From assembly GCA_000751835.1 (NCBI GenBank), contig CCMQ01000021.1, positions 1 through 64,000 of the forward strand: DNA of 64,000 nucleotides, in the 5' to 3' direction. The position numbers and the translations under genes were made by a program. Positions within the stretch are counted from its first letter, which is position 1, and each line of letters begins with the position of its first letter. Source of the DNA: Necropsobacter rosorum. Lineage in GTDB: Bacteria; Pseudomonadota; Gammaproteobacteria; Enterobacterales; Pasteurellaceae. The notes under the pieces were generated by a model. The model was not told where the DNA came from. It saw only the letters and a program-made list of their open reading frames with translations, and ran no database searches. Shown in pieces: positions 54,883 to 64,000 of this stretch.

Positions 54883-55835
54883 TATAAACTCCGAATTTTT
54901 GGATTGATGATAAGATACAGAATATCAACAATGATATTAACCAATACGAAGGTAAATGCGATGGTCAGCACCACACCCTGTACCAGGTGTAAGTCATGGT
55001 TCACGATACCGTTGAAAATCAATTTACCCATGCCCGGCAAGTCAAAAATCTGTTCAATAACCACCGCACCTCCAAGTAAATAGCCGACGCGTAAACCGAG
55101 CACCGTCACCGGCGTAATCAGCGCATTGCGCAGCACATTATGCCGAATGACGGTGGCATAAGGCACGCCGTTGCCGATTGCGGTACGCACATAGTCTTTA
55201 TCCATTTCTTCCACCATCGTGGTACGCACCACGCGGATTAAAGAGGCGCAAACCGGTACCGCCAGCGCAAGAGAAGGCAGAGTCATGGAACGGAGATAGC
55301 CGGCCGGATCTTCACTGAACGGAATAAAACCGCCTGACGGGAACCAATCCAGTTCCAGCGCGAACCATTGAATTAATAAGATCCCCAGCCAGAACGACGG
55401 CGTAGCGACGGCCGCCACGGAAAGCAAACGGATAATCTGATCCACCCAGCTGTCGCGGTAAAGTGCGGCGATCACCCCTAAGGTGAAAGAAACGACAGCC
55501 GCCAGAAAAACCCCGATAAAAGTGAGCTGTAAAGTCAGCGGGAAGGATTTGGCAATCAGTGAGGTAATCGGTTGTTCCGGCGGTGTGGTCATGCCGAAAT
55601 CAAGCTGAATTGCATTGCCGATAAAACGAATATACTGCACGATAATCGGATCATTCAAACCGTGCTGTTCGCGATAAAGCTGTTTGGCCGCTTCACTGGC
55701 GCTTTCACCCAGCGCGACGGTAGCCGGATCGCCGGGTGTGAATTGCAGAATAATAAATACCAATGCGCTTACGCCGAGCATCATAATCGGTAATGCCATT
55801 AAGCGGCGTAATAACAAACGAAGTACGATTTCCAT
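54882..55835 (-). CDS. ABC transporter permease (DppB-like)
   Basis: A 317-residue inner-membrane protein with about six helices. It starts RLLLRRLMALPIMMLGVSAL, then QFTPGDPATVALGESAS, and the permease loop RVVRTTMVEEMDKDYVRTA. The end GIVNHDLHLVQGVVL is typical of DppB. ATG at 55835 with GGAG upstream is chosen. Confidence 0.9.
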   Translation of the reverse strand: MEIVLRLLLRRLMALPIMMLGVSALVFIILQFTPGDPATVALGESASEAAKQLYREQHGLNDPIIVQYIRFIGNAIQLDFGMTTPPEQPITSLIAKSFPLTLQLTFIGVFLAAVVSFTLGVIAALYRDSWVDQIIRLLSVAAVATPSFWLGILLIQWFALELDWFPSGGFIPFSEDPAGYLRSMTLPSLALAVPVCASLIRVVRTTMVEEMDKDYVRTAIGNGVPYATVIRHNVLRNALITPVTVLGLRVGYLLGGAVVIEQIFDLPGMGKLIFNGIVNHDLHLVQGVVLTIAFTFVLVNIIVDILYLIINPKIRSL

Positions 55836-55962
55836 TTTTTTCTCCAACGACAAACGGTTCGTAGGTTAGGATAGCTTGTGTAAATAAATTGTATAAAAAA
55901 CGGCGGATTGATTAATTGCCTGATTAATGGTGCCGCCGTGGAAACATAATGAAGACAGATTA

Positions 55963-56002
55963 CCGAAATTCCCGCCTCAGAACGGTCGAGGCGGGATTTC
56001 GG
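55963..56002. repeat. Strong hairpin between binding-protein and permease genes
   Basis: CCGAAATTCCCGCCTC (55963-55978) pairs with GAGGCGGGATTTCGG (55988-56002), with one or two mismatches and a nine-base loop. No T run follows, so it probably stabilises the abundant binding-protein mRNA, a common arrangement in ABC operons. Confidence 0.7.
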
Positions 56003-56009
56003 CAAGCGA

Positions 56010-57599
56010 TTACTTACGCCCTACGCCAAGGAAGGACATTCCGGTTGTCGGTAACGGTTGGAAACCGTCCAGCGCTTTGTCGCTCCAGGCTGTCGGCAGC
56101 TTACGGTGCAAGATCGGATAAAGCGGCACCTGTGCGGCAATAATATTAATCGCTTTTTCCCATGCGGCTTTTGCATCGGCGTTGTTTTTCGCCTTAATGG
56201 CCGCATCCAGTAATTCCTGCACTTGTGCGTATTCCGGCGTATCCGACCAGCCGAAACGTTTTTTCGGCCATACATCGCCGCGATACCACCAGCTCAGCAA
56301 TAAATCCAAATCGTTACTGAATACGGACGGATCGCCCGGTGCCATCACCACTTCATAAGCGCCTTTATCCACATGACCGCCGTATAACGCGCCGGATTGC
56401 AGATGTTGCAGCGTGACTTTAACGCCCGGTAATTTATTCCAGGATTCCAGCACCAGCGGCGCACATTCTTTCACCCAGGAATGGTCGGTGGACAGCAGCT
56501 GGAAATGCAGCTTATCGACGCCGGCCTCTTTCAGTAATTCCGCCGCTTTTTTCTCATCATAAGCGTATTGGGTCGAGGCTTTCACATATTCAGGATGAGT
56601 GGTTTGCACATAGGAAGTCGCTGCTTCGGCATTACCGAGGAACACCACATCGATCAGTTTCTGCGTATCCAGCGCATAGTGCAGCGCCTGACGAACCTTA
56701 GGATTATCAAACGGGGCTTTTTTGCAGTTAAACATTAAGAACAGCAAGCCGAAAGACTGTACGGATTCGACGGTGCCTTTGCGTTTTAAGCGTTCAGCAT
56801 CCAGATACGGTACGCTTTCCATCGCCTGAGTGCGGCCGGATTCCTGTGCGGTGACACGGGCGGCATCATCGGAGAGCAGGAACCAGTTCATTTTTTCTAC
56901 CCGAGCCGGATAAGGACCGTTATAAGCATTGAATGCCTCAAATACGATACGATCGTCTTTGACCGCAGACACGAATTTATACGGGCCGGAACCGACCGGA
57001 TTGGCATCGAATGCGGTTTGTCCGACGGCTTCGACCACATGTTTCGGCACAATCTTCACAATGCCCAGACGCAGTTTCAAAATCGCAAACGGATATTTCA
57101 GTTTGAATTCGACAACCTTATCATCCAGCGCTTTGACCGATTCAATAAACGGAATGAACTGAGCGAATAAAGAATTTTTCTCCGGATCCAGCACGCGCTC
57201 GTAAGAATACACGACATCTTCGGTGGTGACCGGTTTGCCGTCGTGGAAGGTTGCGCCTTCACGCAGCGTAATCCGCCATGTGGTCTCGTCCACCTGTTCC
57301 GGTTCTTTGGCGGCCAGCGCCAGATACGGCTGGCGAGTTGCCGGATGCAAATCCACCAACCCTTCAAAAATATGCAGATTCGCCGCCATTGCCGAGGCCC
57401 CGCTGGAGGTCGCAGGATCGAAGCCGGTGGAAAGCGGATAAGCGATACCGGCCTGAATAATACTGCCTGCCGCAGGGGCGGCTGCAAAGGCTTTCGGTGC
57501 GAATGAACCCAAAGTACCGCTAAATGCAATTCCGGCGCCGACGCCGGCAAGTACTTTCATAAAATTACGGCGAGATTCATTTTCAATATGATTTGTCAT
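56010..57599 (-). CDS. Tat-exported substrate-binding protein (SBP family 5)
   Basis: A 529-residue periplasmic binding protein of the DppA/OppA class. It has a twin-arginine signal, [14 protein letters not shown] then a hydrophobic stretch to AFAAAP, so it folds before export; tatABC is encoded 3.5 kb away. The mature part has [48 protein letters not shown] (split over the family signature) and LNNK-type C-lobe. Its ligand is unknown; peptides, nickel, opines or heme are all bound by relatives. ATG at 57599 has AAAGGAG upstream. Confidence 0.88.
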   Translation of the reverse strand: MTNHIENESRRNFMKVLAGVGAGIAFSGTLGSFAPKAFAAAPAAGSIIQAGIAYPLSTGFDPATSSGASAMAANLHIFEGLVDLHPATRQPYLALAAKEPEQVDETTWRITLREGATFHDGKPVTTEDVVYSYERVLDPEKNSLFAQFIPFIESVKALDDKVVEFKLKYPFAILKLRLGIVKIVPKHVVEAVGQTAFDANPVGSGPYKFVSAVKDDRIVFEAFNAYNGPYPARVEKMNWFLLSDDAARVTAQESGRTQAMESVPYLDAERLKRKGTVESVQSFGLLFLMFNCKKAPFDNPKVRQALHYALDTQKLIDVVFLGNAEAATSYVQTTHPEYVKASTQYAYDEKKAAELLKEAGVDKLHFQLLSTDHSWVKECAPLVLESWNKLPGVKVTLQHLQSGALYGGHVDKGAYEVVMAPGDPSVFSNDLDLLLSWWYRGDVWPKKRFGWSDTPEYAQVQELLDAAIKAKNNADAKAAWEKAINIIAAQVPLYPILHRKLPTAWSDKALDGFQPLPTTGMSFLGVGRK

Positions 57600-57724
57600 A
57601 AACGCTCCTTTGGTGATAACTGAGTTTCCAATGAGTAACCGACATCGGAAAGAACATGCTCGAAACAGCCATGGGTTCATTTCAACCGCTCAAAAATGAA
57701 GTGAATTTATCAATATTTGAATAT

Positions 57725-57768
57725 GAAATGAATTATTCTTATCATAATATCTTGTATAGTGCTGTCAA
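57725..57768 (-). promoter_or_regulatory. Promoter of the ABC transporter operon with a possible Fur box
   Basis: On the minus strand TTGACA (57768-57763) and TATGAT (57746-57741) are 16 bases apart. The 19 bases at 57743-57725 agree with the Fur consensus GATAATGATAATCATTATC at 13 positions and overlap the -10, a place where a repressor would block transcription. The rest of the gap to ubiE is without a gene; a hairpin TTGCCGG...CCGGCAA lies near 57855-57890. Confidence 0.5.
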
Positions 57769-57956
57769 GAAGATATCGGCAGGATAATTGATATTTGTGA
57801 CTTCTATCACGAAAATCAGTCGCTTAGCTAAGGCGATCGAAGATATTGACAGGGCGTTGCCGGCGTAGCGATTTTTCTCGCCCGGCAAAAATAACAAAGA
57901 AAAATTTATCTTTTTTTGTTATGCTAACATTCCTTTTTATTTGACGGATAATCCTT

Positions 57957-58745
57957 ATGCACACCGAAAATCTTACGCAAAATCAACCGCACTTTTCCCC
58001 CGCGGAGGAAACCACGCATTTCGGTTTTAAAACCGTGGCCAAAGCCGACAAACAAAAACTGGTGGCCAATGTGTTTCATTCCGTAGCGGGAAAATACGAT
58101 TTAATGAATGATCTGCTGTCTTTCGGTATTCATCGCTTATGGAAACGGTTTACCATCGATTGCAGCGGCGTGCGCAAAGGGCATAAAGTGCTCGATCTTG
58201 CCGGCGGTACCGGCGATTTCAGCGCCAAATTCTCCCGTCTGGTGGGCGAATCGGGCGAGGTGATTCTGGCCGATATCAACGCGTCGATGCTGCAAGTCGG
58301 GCGCGAAAAATTGCGTAATCTCGGCGTGGTGGGCAATATCAATTATGTGCAGGCCAATGCCGAACAACTGCCATTTCCCGACAACACCTTCGATTGCGTG
58401 ATTATCAGCTTCGGGCTGCGCAATGTCACCGATAAAGAAAAGGCGCTGCGTTCCATGTTTCGCGTGCTGAAACCGGGCGGCCGTTTGCTGGTGCTGGAAT
58501 TTTCCAAACCGATTCTGGATCCGTTAAATAAACTCTATAATTTCTATTCCTTTAATATTTTGCCGAAAATCGGTGAAGCGGTGGTTAACGACGGCGACAG
58601 TTACCGCTATCTGGCCGAATCCATCCGCATGCACCCCGAACAGAATGTGCTGAAAGCGATGATGGACGACGCCGGCTTTGAGCAGGTGAGTTATTACAAT
58701 CTGACCGCCGGTATTGTCGCACTGCACCGCGGCTATAAGTTTTAG
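57957..58745 (+). CDS. ubiE: UbiE, quinone C-methyltransferase
   Basis: A 262-residue SAM methyltransferase acting in both ubiquinone and menaquinone synthesis. It has the SAM motif [15 protein letters not shown], then [31 protein letters not shown] and [17 protein letters not shown] at the end. It heads ubiE-ubiJ-ubiB-tatABC, the E. coli order. Confidence 0.96.
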   Translation: MHTENLTQNQPHFSPAEETTHFGFKTVAKADKQKLVANVFHSVAGKYDLMNDLLSFGIHRLWKRFTIDCSGVRKGHKVLDLAGGTGDFSAKFSRLVGESGEVILADINASMLQVGREKLRNLGVVGNINYVQANAEQLPFPDNTFDCVIISFGLRNVTDKEKALRSMFRVLKPGGRLLVLEFSKPILDPLNKLYNFYSFNILPKIGEAVVNDGDSYRYLAESIRMHPEQNVLKAMMDDAGFEQVSYYNLTAGIVALHRGYKF

Positions 58746-58751
58746 GATGTC

Positions 58752-59399
58752 ATGATGCTGCCGGATTTTGCCCTGCTAAAAACGCAATTAATGCTGCCTC
58801 AGTTATTAAACGGCGGTTTGGAAACGCTGTTAAATTACCTGCTGCGGCGCACGGACCACTGCGAACCCTATTTACGCAAATTGAACGGAAAAGTGCTGGC
58901 GCTGCGGCTGCAACACCTTGACCTGCCACTGTATTGTGTATTTTCCACGCAACGGATCGATGTGTTACATCATTATGAGGATGAGGCGGATTGTACGGTG
59001 GCGATCGCCGCCGGCTTATTGTTTAATCCGCCGAAAAAATCACAGCTCAGCGCCTGTATTAATGCCAAAACCATTCAGTTGCAGGGCGATTTGCAGGTAT
59101 TGCAGGATTTTGTCGGTCTGCTCGAATGGCTGGAAAAAGATCCCGCCGAGCTGATTGCGCCTTATGTGGGCGATGTCGCGGCGCATAGTGCGGTCAGTTT
59201 TTGCCGCGTTTTAACAACGGCGGTGAAACGGAAATACGCGCAAAGTCAGCGTTATTGCGGGGAACGGTTAACGGAAGAATGGGCGTTGTTGGCGCCGAGT
59301 CTGGCGGTCGCGGATTTTTGCGATCAGGTAAAAACGCTGGAAAAACAGACCGCACTTTTGGAACGGAAAATCACCGAACTAGACCTAATCGCTAAATGA
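58752..59399 (+). CDS. ubiJ: UbiJ, ubiquinone-synthesis accessory factor
   Basis: A 215-residue protein with an N-terminal SCP2 lipid-binding domain (~10-110) and a helical C-terminus ending in a coiled segment ([17 protein letters not shown]). UbiJ scaffolds the soluble Ubi complex together with UbiK. AGGA overlapping the ubiE stop serves its ATG; it overlaps ubiB by four bases. Confidence 0.9.
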   Translation: MMLPDFALLKTQLMLPQLLNGGLETLLNYLLRRTDHCEPYLRKLNGKVLALRLQHLDLPLYCVFSTQRIDVLHHYEDEADCTVAIAAGLLFNPPKKSQLSACINAKTIQLQGDLQVLQDFVGLLEWLEKDPAELIAPYVGDVAAHSAVSFCRVLTTAVKRKYAQSQRYCGERLTEEWALLAPSLAVADFCDQVKTLEKQTALLERKITELDLIAK

Positions 59400-61033
59400 A
59401 CATTAAGAATATCAAACGGTTATATACCATCGTCAAAACCTTTCTGCATTACGGTATCGATGAGATTCTGCCGCACAACCGCTATACCCGCCCGCTTCGC
59501 TGCTGGCGCAATACGCTGTTCTGGGTGCGCAATCGGCATCCGCATCAACCGTTCGGGCTGCGGCTGCGACTGGCGTTGCAGGAACTCGGCCCGGTATGGA
59601 TTAAACTGGGGCAAATGCTGTCCACCCGACGCGATTTGTTCCCGCCGGATATCGCCGACGAACTGGCGCTATTGCAGGATCAGGTAGAACCGTTCGACGG
59701 TAAAATCGCCCGCGCCCAAATAGAACAAGCCTTGGGCGGTCGGCTGGAAAACTGGTTTGCGGCATTCGACGAAAATGCGCTGGCGTCGGCTTCTATTGCG
59801 CAGGTACACACGGCAACCTTCAACGATGCTCAGCAATATGCCGGTCAGGATGTGGTGATTAAGGTGCTGCGACCGGGCATAGAGCCGCAAATTGAGGCGG
59901 ATTTAAGCTGGATGTACAAACTGGCGGGCTGGATTCCGCGCTTATCGGCGGAGGGCTACCGCCTGCGTGCGGTGGAGGTGATCCGCGAATATGAAAAAAC
60001 CCTGCGCGACGAGCTGGATTTACGCACCGAAATGGCCAATGCCATTCGCTTGCGCAATAATTTTATCGACAGTCCGATGCTGTATATTCCGCAGATGTAT
60101 CCGCAGTTCTGCCATCAAAATGTAATCGTAATGGAGCGGATTTACGGCATTCCGGTCTCGGATATTGCCGCCCTGACGCGTAACGGCACCGATATGAAAC
60201 TGCTGGCGGAACGCGGCGTACAGGTGTTTTTCACCCAAGTATTCCGCGACAGTTTTTTTCATGCGGATATGCATCCCGGCAATATTTTCGTTAACCCGCA
60301 ACATCCGCAGGATCCGCAATATATCGGCATTGACTGCGGCATTGTGGGCAAACTGAACGATAACGATAAACGCTATCTGGCGGAAAGTTTTGTGGCGTTT
60401 TTTAACCGCGATTACCGCCGGGTGGCGCAAATGCATGTGGATGCCGGCTGGACGCCGCGGGATACGGATATCGACGCCTTTGAACAGGCGTTCCGCGAGG
60501 TTTGCGAACCGATCTTCGCCAAACCGTTATCCGAAATTTCTTTCGCGCAGGTGTTACTCAATCTGTTTAATGTGGCACGCGAATTTAATATGCAGGTCCA
60601 GCCGCAGCTGGTTCTGCTACAAAAAACCCTGCTGTATATCGAAGGGCTGGGGCGGCAGCTGTATCCGCAGCTGGATTTGTGGGATACGGCGAAACCGTTT
60701 TTGCAGGATTGGCTGAATCAACAAATGGGGCTCAAAACCTTAGCCAAAAGAATGGCGGGGAAATTGCCTTATTTGCAGGAACATTTGCCGGATCTGCCGG
60801 AAATGCTGATCGGCGCCGTGCAGCAACAGCGGCTAATCAGCGAACAGCTGCGCGCCATCAACCACAAGCTGAGCCGGCAGCAGCGCTGGTATAAAAAAGC
60901 CTTTGCGCTATTGGCCGGCGGGGTGATTTTTATCGGCACCTTATGGCAATTCAGCGCACTGCCCGTCGGGTTAAGCGGCGGATTGTTGCTCCTCGGTCTG
61001 CTGATTTGGTTAGTCGGATTGCTCCTGCCATAG
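59396..61033 (+). CDS. ubiB: UbiB, ADCK-family kinase-like protein
   Basis: A 545-residue atypical kinase needed for ubiquinone synthesis. KxGQ motif in [11 protein letters not shown], alanine-rich loop [18 protein letters not shown], and [12 protein letters not shown] with IDCGIVG (the DFG equivalent). Two C-terminal membrane helices ([33 protein letters not shown]) anchor it. Confidence 0.95.
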   Translation: MNIKNIKRLYTIVKTFLHYGIDEILPHNRYTRPLRCWRNTLFWVRNRHPHQPFGLRLRLALQELGPVWIKLGQMLSTRRDLFPPDIADELALLQDQVEPFDGKIARAQIEQALGGRLENWFAAFDENALASASIAQVHTATFNDAQQYAGQDVVIKVLRPGIEPQIEADLSWMYKLAGWIPRLSAEGYRLRAVEVIREYEKTLRDELDLRTEMANAIRLRNNFIDSPMLYIPQMYPQFCHQNVIVMERIYGIPVSDIAALTRNGTDMKLLAERGVQVFFTQVFRDSFFHADMHPGNIFVNPQHPQDPQYIGIDCGIVGKLNDNDKRYLAESFVAFFNRDYRRVAQMHVDAGWTPRDTDIDAFEQAFREVCEPIFAKPLSEISFAQVLLNLFNVAREFNMQVQPQLVLLQKTLLYIEGLGRQLYPQLDLWDTAKPFLQDWLNQQMGLKTLAKRMAGKLPYLQEHLPDLPEMLIGAVQQQRLISEQLRAINHKLSRQQRWYKKAFALLAGGVIFIGTLWQFSALPVGLSGGLLLLGLLIWLVGLLLP

Positions 61034-61134
61034 GTGCAATTTTAAAAAATAATCGCAATTGACTATTGTTCATATAGGGTAAAACAGTTATAGTCAGCGG
61101 TGGTTTTATAAATTGATTCCATAGGAGATTAAAA

Positions 61135-61365
61135 ATGGGTCTTGGTGGTGTAAGTATTTGGCAATTATTGATTGTTTTGCTTATCGTATTGGTGTTTTTC
61201 GGCACGAAGAAACTGAGAAATATCGGTTCCGATCTGGGAACGGCGGTAAAAGGGTTCAAAGACGCAATGAAAGACGAACCGAAAGATGCCGAGTTTAAAA
61301 AAATCAGTGATGAGGCAGACAAAAAAGCGCAGACTGATCATGTAAAAGACAAAGAACAGGCCTAA
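61135..61365 (+). CDS. tatA: TatA, twin-arginine translocase subunit
   Basis: A 76-residue protein: one N-terminal helix ([21 protein letters not shown]), the hinge [15 protein letters not shown] and an acidic/basic tail. It forms the pore of the Tat system, which exports folded proteins. AGGAGA precedes the ATG. Confidence 0.95.
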   Translation: MGLGGVSIWQLLIVLLIVLVFFGTKKLRNIGSDLGTAVKGFKDAMKDEPKDAEFKKISDEADKKAQTDHVKDKEQA

Positions 61366-61368
61366 TCC

Positions 61369-61908
61369 GTGTTTGATATTGGTTTTTCCGAATTAGTTTT
61401 AATCCTCATCGTCGGGCTGGTGGTACTCGGTCCGCAGCGTTTGCCGGTGGCGATCCGTACGGTAATGGGCTGGGTGCGCACAATCCGCGGCATGGCGGCG
61501 AATGTGCAAAACGAGCTGAATCAGGAGTTAAAACTACAGGAGCTACAGGAAAGCATTAAAAAAGCCGAGCATCTCAATCTTCAGCAATTATCGCCGGAGC
61601 TTGGTAAAACGGTAGAAGAGCTGAAAGCCTCGGCGCAGAAAATAAAAGCGGATCTGGAGAAAAAAGCGGCGGAAACCAACACGGATTTTCAGCAACAGGT
61701 TCAGGCGCTTAAAGACTCCGTCGAAAAAACTGCCGTCGGCGACATGCCGGATACGGAAAGCGCCGAATCACAAAATACGCTTTCGCCGGCGGAACTTGCC
61801 GAATTAGCCGAGCAGGATGATCCGATGACCCGCATGGCAAATTATTATCCCGAAGAGGATACCCTTGCCAACGTTAAGCCGGCGGAAAATAAACACTCAG
61901 CGAGTTAA
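61369..61908 (+). CDS. tatB: TatB, twin-arginine translocase subunit
   Basis: A 179-residue protein with [22 protein letters not shown], including the conserved Glu of the helix and the GPxRLP hinge, then a long coiled amphipathic part. The start codon is GTG, three bases after the tatA stop. It binds signal peptides together with TatC. Confidence 0.94.
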   Translation: MFDIGFSELVLILIVGLVVLGPQRLPVAIRTVMGWVRTIRGMAANVQNELNQELKLQELQESIKKAEHLNLQQLSPELGKTVEELKASAQKIKADLEKKAAETNTDFQQQVQALKDSVEKTAVGDMPDTESAESQNTLSPAELAELAEQDDPMTRMANYYPEEDTLANVKPAENKHSAS

Positions 61909-61914
61909 CTTTTT

Positions 61915-62661
61915 ATGCATGTTGAAGAAACTCAGCCTTTAATCAGCCATCTGATCGAGTTGCGCAATCGCTTATTGCGCTGTGTGATTTTTGTCGCGGT
62001 GATTTTTCTGGCGTTGGTTTACTTTGCCAATGATATTTATAATTTTGTGGCGGCACCGCTGCTGGATGTTATGCCGGCAGGCATGAGCATGATCGCCACC
62101 AATATTGCGACGCCCTTTTTTACCCCGATTAAGCTGACCGGCGTGGTCGCCGTTTTTCTGTCGGTGCCTTTCCTGCTCTATCAACTGTGGGCATTTATCG
62201 CGCCGGCTTTATATCAGAACGAAAAAAAACTGGTTTATCCGTTGCTGTTTTCCAGCACCTTATTGTTTTATCTGGGCGTGGCCTTTGCCTATTATGTGGT
62301 TTTCCCGCTGGTGTTCGGTTTTCTGACCAAAACTGCGCCGGAAGGGGTCGCCATTGCGACGGATATCAGCAGTTATCTGGATTTCGTGCTGACCATTTTT
62401 CTGGCTTTCGGCGTCTGTTTTGAAGTGCCGGTGGCCATTATCTTACTGTGCTGGACCGGCGTTACGACGGTGGCGGATTTAAAAACCAAGCGGCCTTATA
62501 TTATCGTCAGCGCATTTGTGATCGGTATGCTGTTAACCCCGCCGGATATTTTCTCGCAGACTTTACTGGCCGTGCCGATGTGCCTGTTATTTGAAGTGGG
62601 GTTATTGTTCGCCCGTTTTTATCAGCCGAAAGATGACGCCGATGACAGCGCGTCAGCATAA
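61915..62661 (+). CDS. tatC: TatC, twin-arginine signal receptor
   Basis: A 248-residue membrane protein with six helices. The N-terminal cap [16 protein letters not shown] and the first loop contain the receptor residues for RR signals; [13 protein letters not shown] and [18 protein letters not shown] are conserved. It is six bases after tatB. Confidence 0.96.
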   Translation: MHVEETQPLISHLIELRNRLLRCVIFVAVIFLALVYFANDIYNFVAAPLLDVMPAGMSMIATNIATPFFTPIKLTGVVAVFLSVPFLLYQLWAFIAPALYQNEKKLVYPLLFSSTLLFYLGVAFAYYVVFPLVFGFLTKTAPEGVAIATDISSYLDFVLTIFLAFGVCFEVPVAIILLCWTGVTTVADLKTKRPYIIVSAFVIGMLLTPPDIFSQTLLAVPMCLLFEVGLLFARFYQPKDDADDSASA

Positions 62662-62666
62662 TATAA

Positions 62667-63737
<1,071 letters not shown>

Positions 63738-63746
63738 GAACCGCCT

Positions 63747-64000
63747 ATGCCTAAAAACGAAGTGGATTTTTCCAATGTATTTCTGGAAAAAGATAAAAAC
63801 TATATGCTGATTACCTACCTGACCTTTGCCGGCGGCATTTTTATTCCTTTGCTGCCGATCGTCGGCGTAGTGCTGGCTTACATAAAACGCAGCGAGGTAC
63901 AGGGCACCGTCTATCACGCGCACCTGACGTATCTGATCCGCACCTTCTGGGGATTTGTCGCCGGCATCATCCTCGGCTCGATATTGCTGCTTATTATTAT
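63747..64000 (+). CDS. Membrane protein, 5' part, DUF4870-like
   Basis: Open from ATG at 63747 to the window end, 84 codons. After a hydrophilic start (PKNEVDFSNVFLEKDKNYM) come helices LITYLTFAGGIFIPLLPIVG and FWGFVAGIILGSILLLII, with YIKRSEVQGTVYHAHLTYLIR between them. This resembles small DUF4870-type membrane proteins. Function unknown; the 3' end is missing. It starts nine bases after hemB. Confidence 0.6.
   Translation, partial: MPKNEVDFSNVFLEKDKNYMLITYLTFAGGIFIPLLPIVGVVLAYIKRSEVQGTVYHAHLTYLIRTFWGFVAGIILGSILLLII

Overview
The window is chromosome of a member of the Pasteurellaceae. The evidence is the many copies of the Haemophilus-type DNA uptake core AAGTGCGGT in both orientations (for example 1613, 26691, 34535), together with family-typical gene neighbourhoods (ubiE-ubiJ-ubiB-tatABC-hemB, dapF-DUF484-xerC-yigB, menA-rraA, bamD/rluD-yfiH). 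Plant-pectin catabolism, a B12-dependent methionine synthase, nadB and hemB fit a free-living or rumen species such as Basfia/Mannheimia succiniciproducens or Actinobacillus succinogenes better than a host-restricted Haemophilus. The species cannot be proven from this window.

Layout. 1-3.9 kb is accessory and disturbed: a 16-unit TTGCG repeat in a gene end, two decayed 5' ends of one DUF72 gene flanking tehA, hairpins resembling an IS200/IS605 remnant, and an AT-rich two-gene DUF262-HEPN cassette that looks like a defence or toxin-type module. 3.9-14.5 kb is housekeeping: metH, purT, luxS, a tandem pair of probable small RNAs, maa, a yqaB-like phosphatase, a PRD-domain protein, three tRNAs (Arg-ACG twice, Ser-GCT), rep and a small lipoprotein.

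14.5-24.7 kb is the most interesting block: a LysR-controlled catabolic cluster in two same-strand groups. It encodes a BKACE-family beta-keto acid cleavage enzyme, an outer-membrane channel of the phenol-degradation-associated type, a two-subunit CoA-transferase, two thiolases, a crotonase-fold hydrolase that keeps the active-site residues of 6-oxocamphor hydrolase, an MFS carrier and a short-chain dehydrogenase. Together these could import a cyclic compound, open a cyclic 1,3-diketone by retro-Claisen hydrolysis, and convert the keto acid through acetoacetate and acetoacetyl-CoA to acetyl-CoA. The substrate is unknown; phloroglucinol-derived or other cyclohexanedione-type compounds are a reasonable hypothesis.

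24.7-34.4 kb is core: bamD, rluD, yfiH, plsY, folB, yigB, xerC, DUF484, dapF, clpB. 34.6-46 kb is a pectin/oligogalacturonate regulon: a family 9 pectate lyase, oligogalacturonate lyase, a sodium symporter, kdgF, eda, kdgK, an RpiB-type isomerase in the place of KduI, kduD, KdgR and a porin. KdgR-like palindromes sit at fixed distances from CRP sites. 46.5-64 kb holds trmO, menA, rraA, a DASS transporter, nadB, a Tat-exported peptide-type ABC transporter with a fused permease-ATPase and a possible Fur box, then ubiE-ubiJ-ubiB, tatABC, hemB and the start of a membrane-protein gene cut by the window end.
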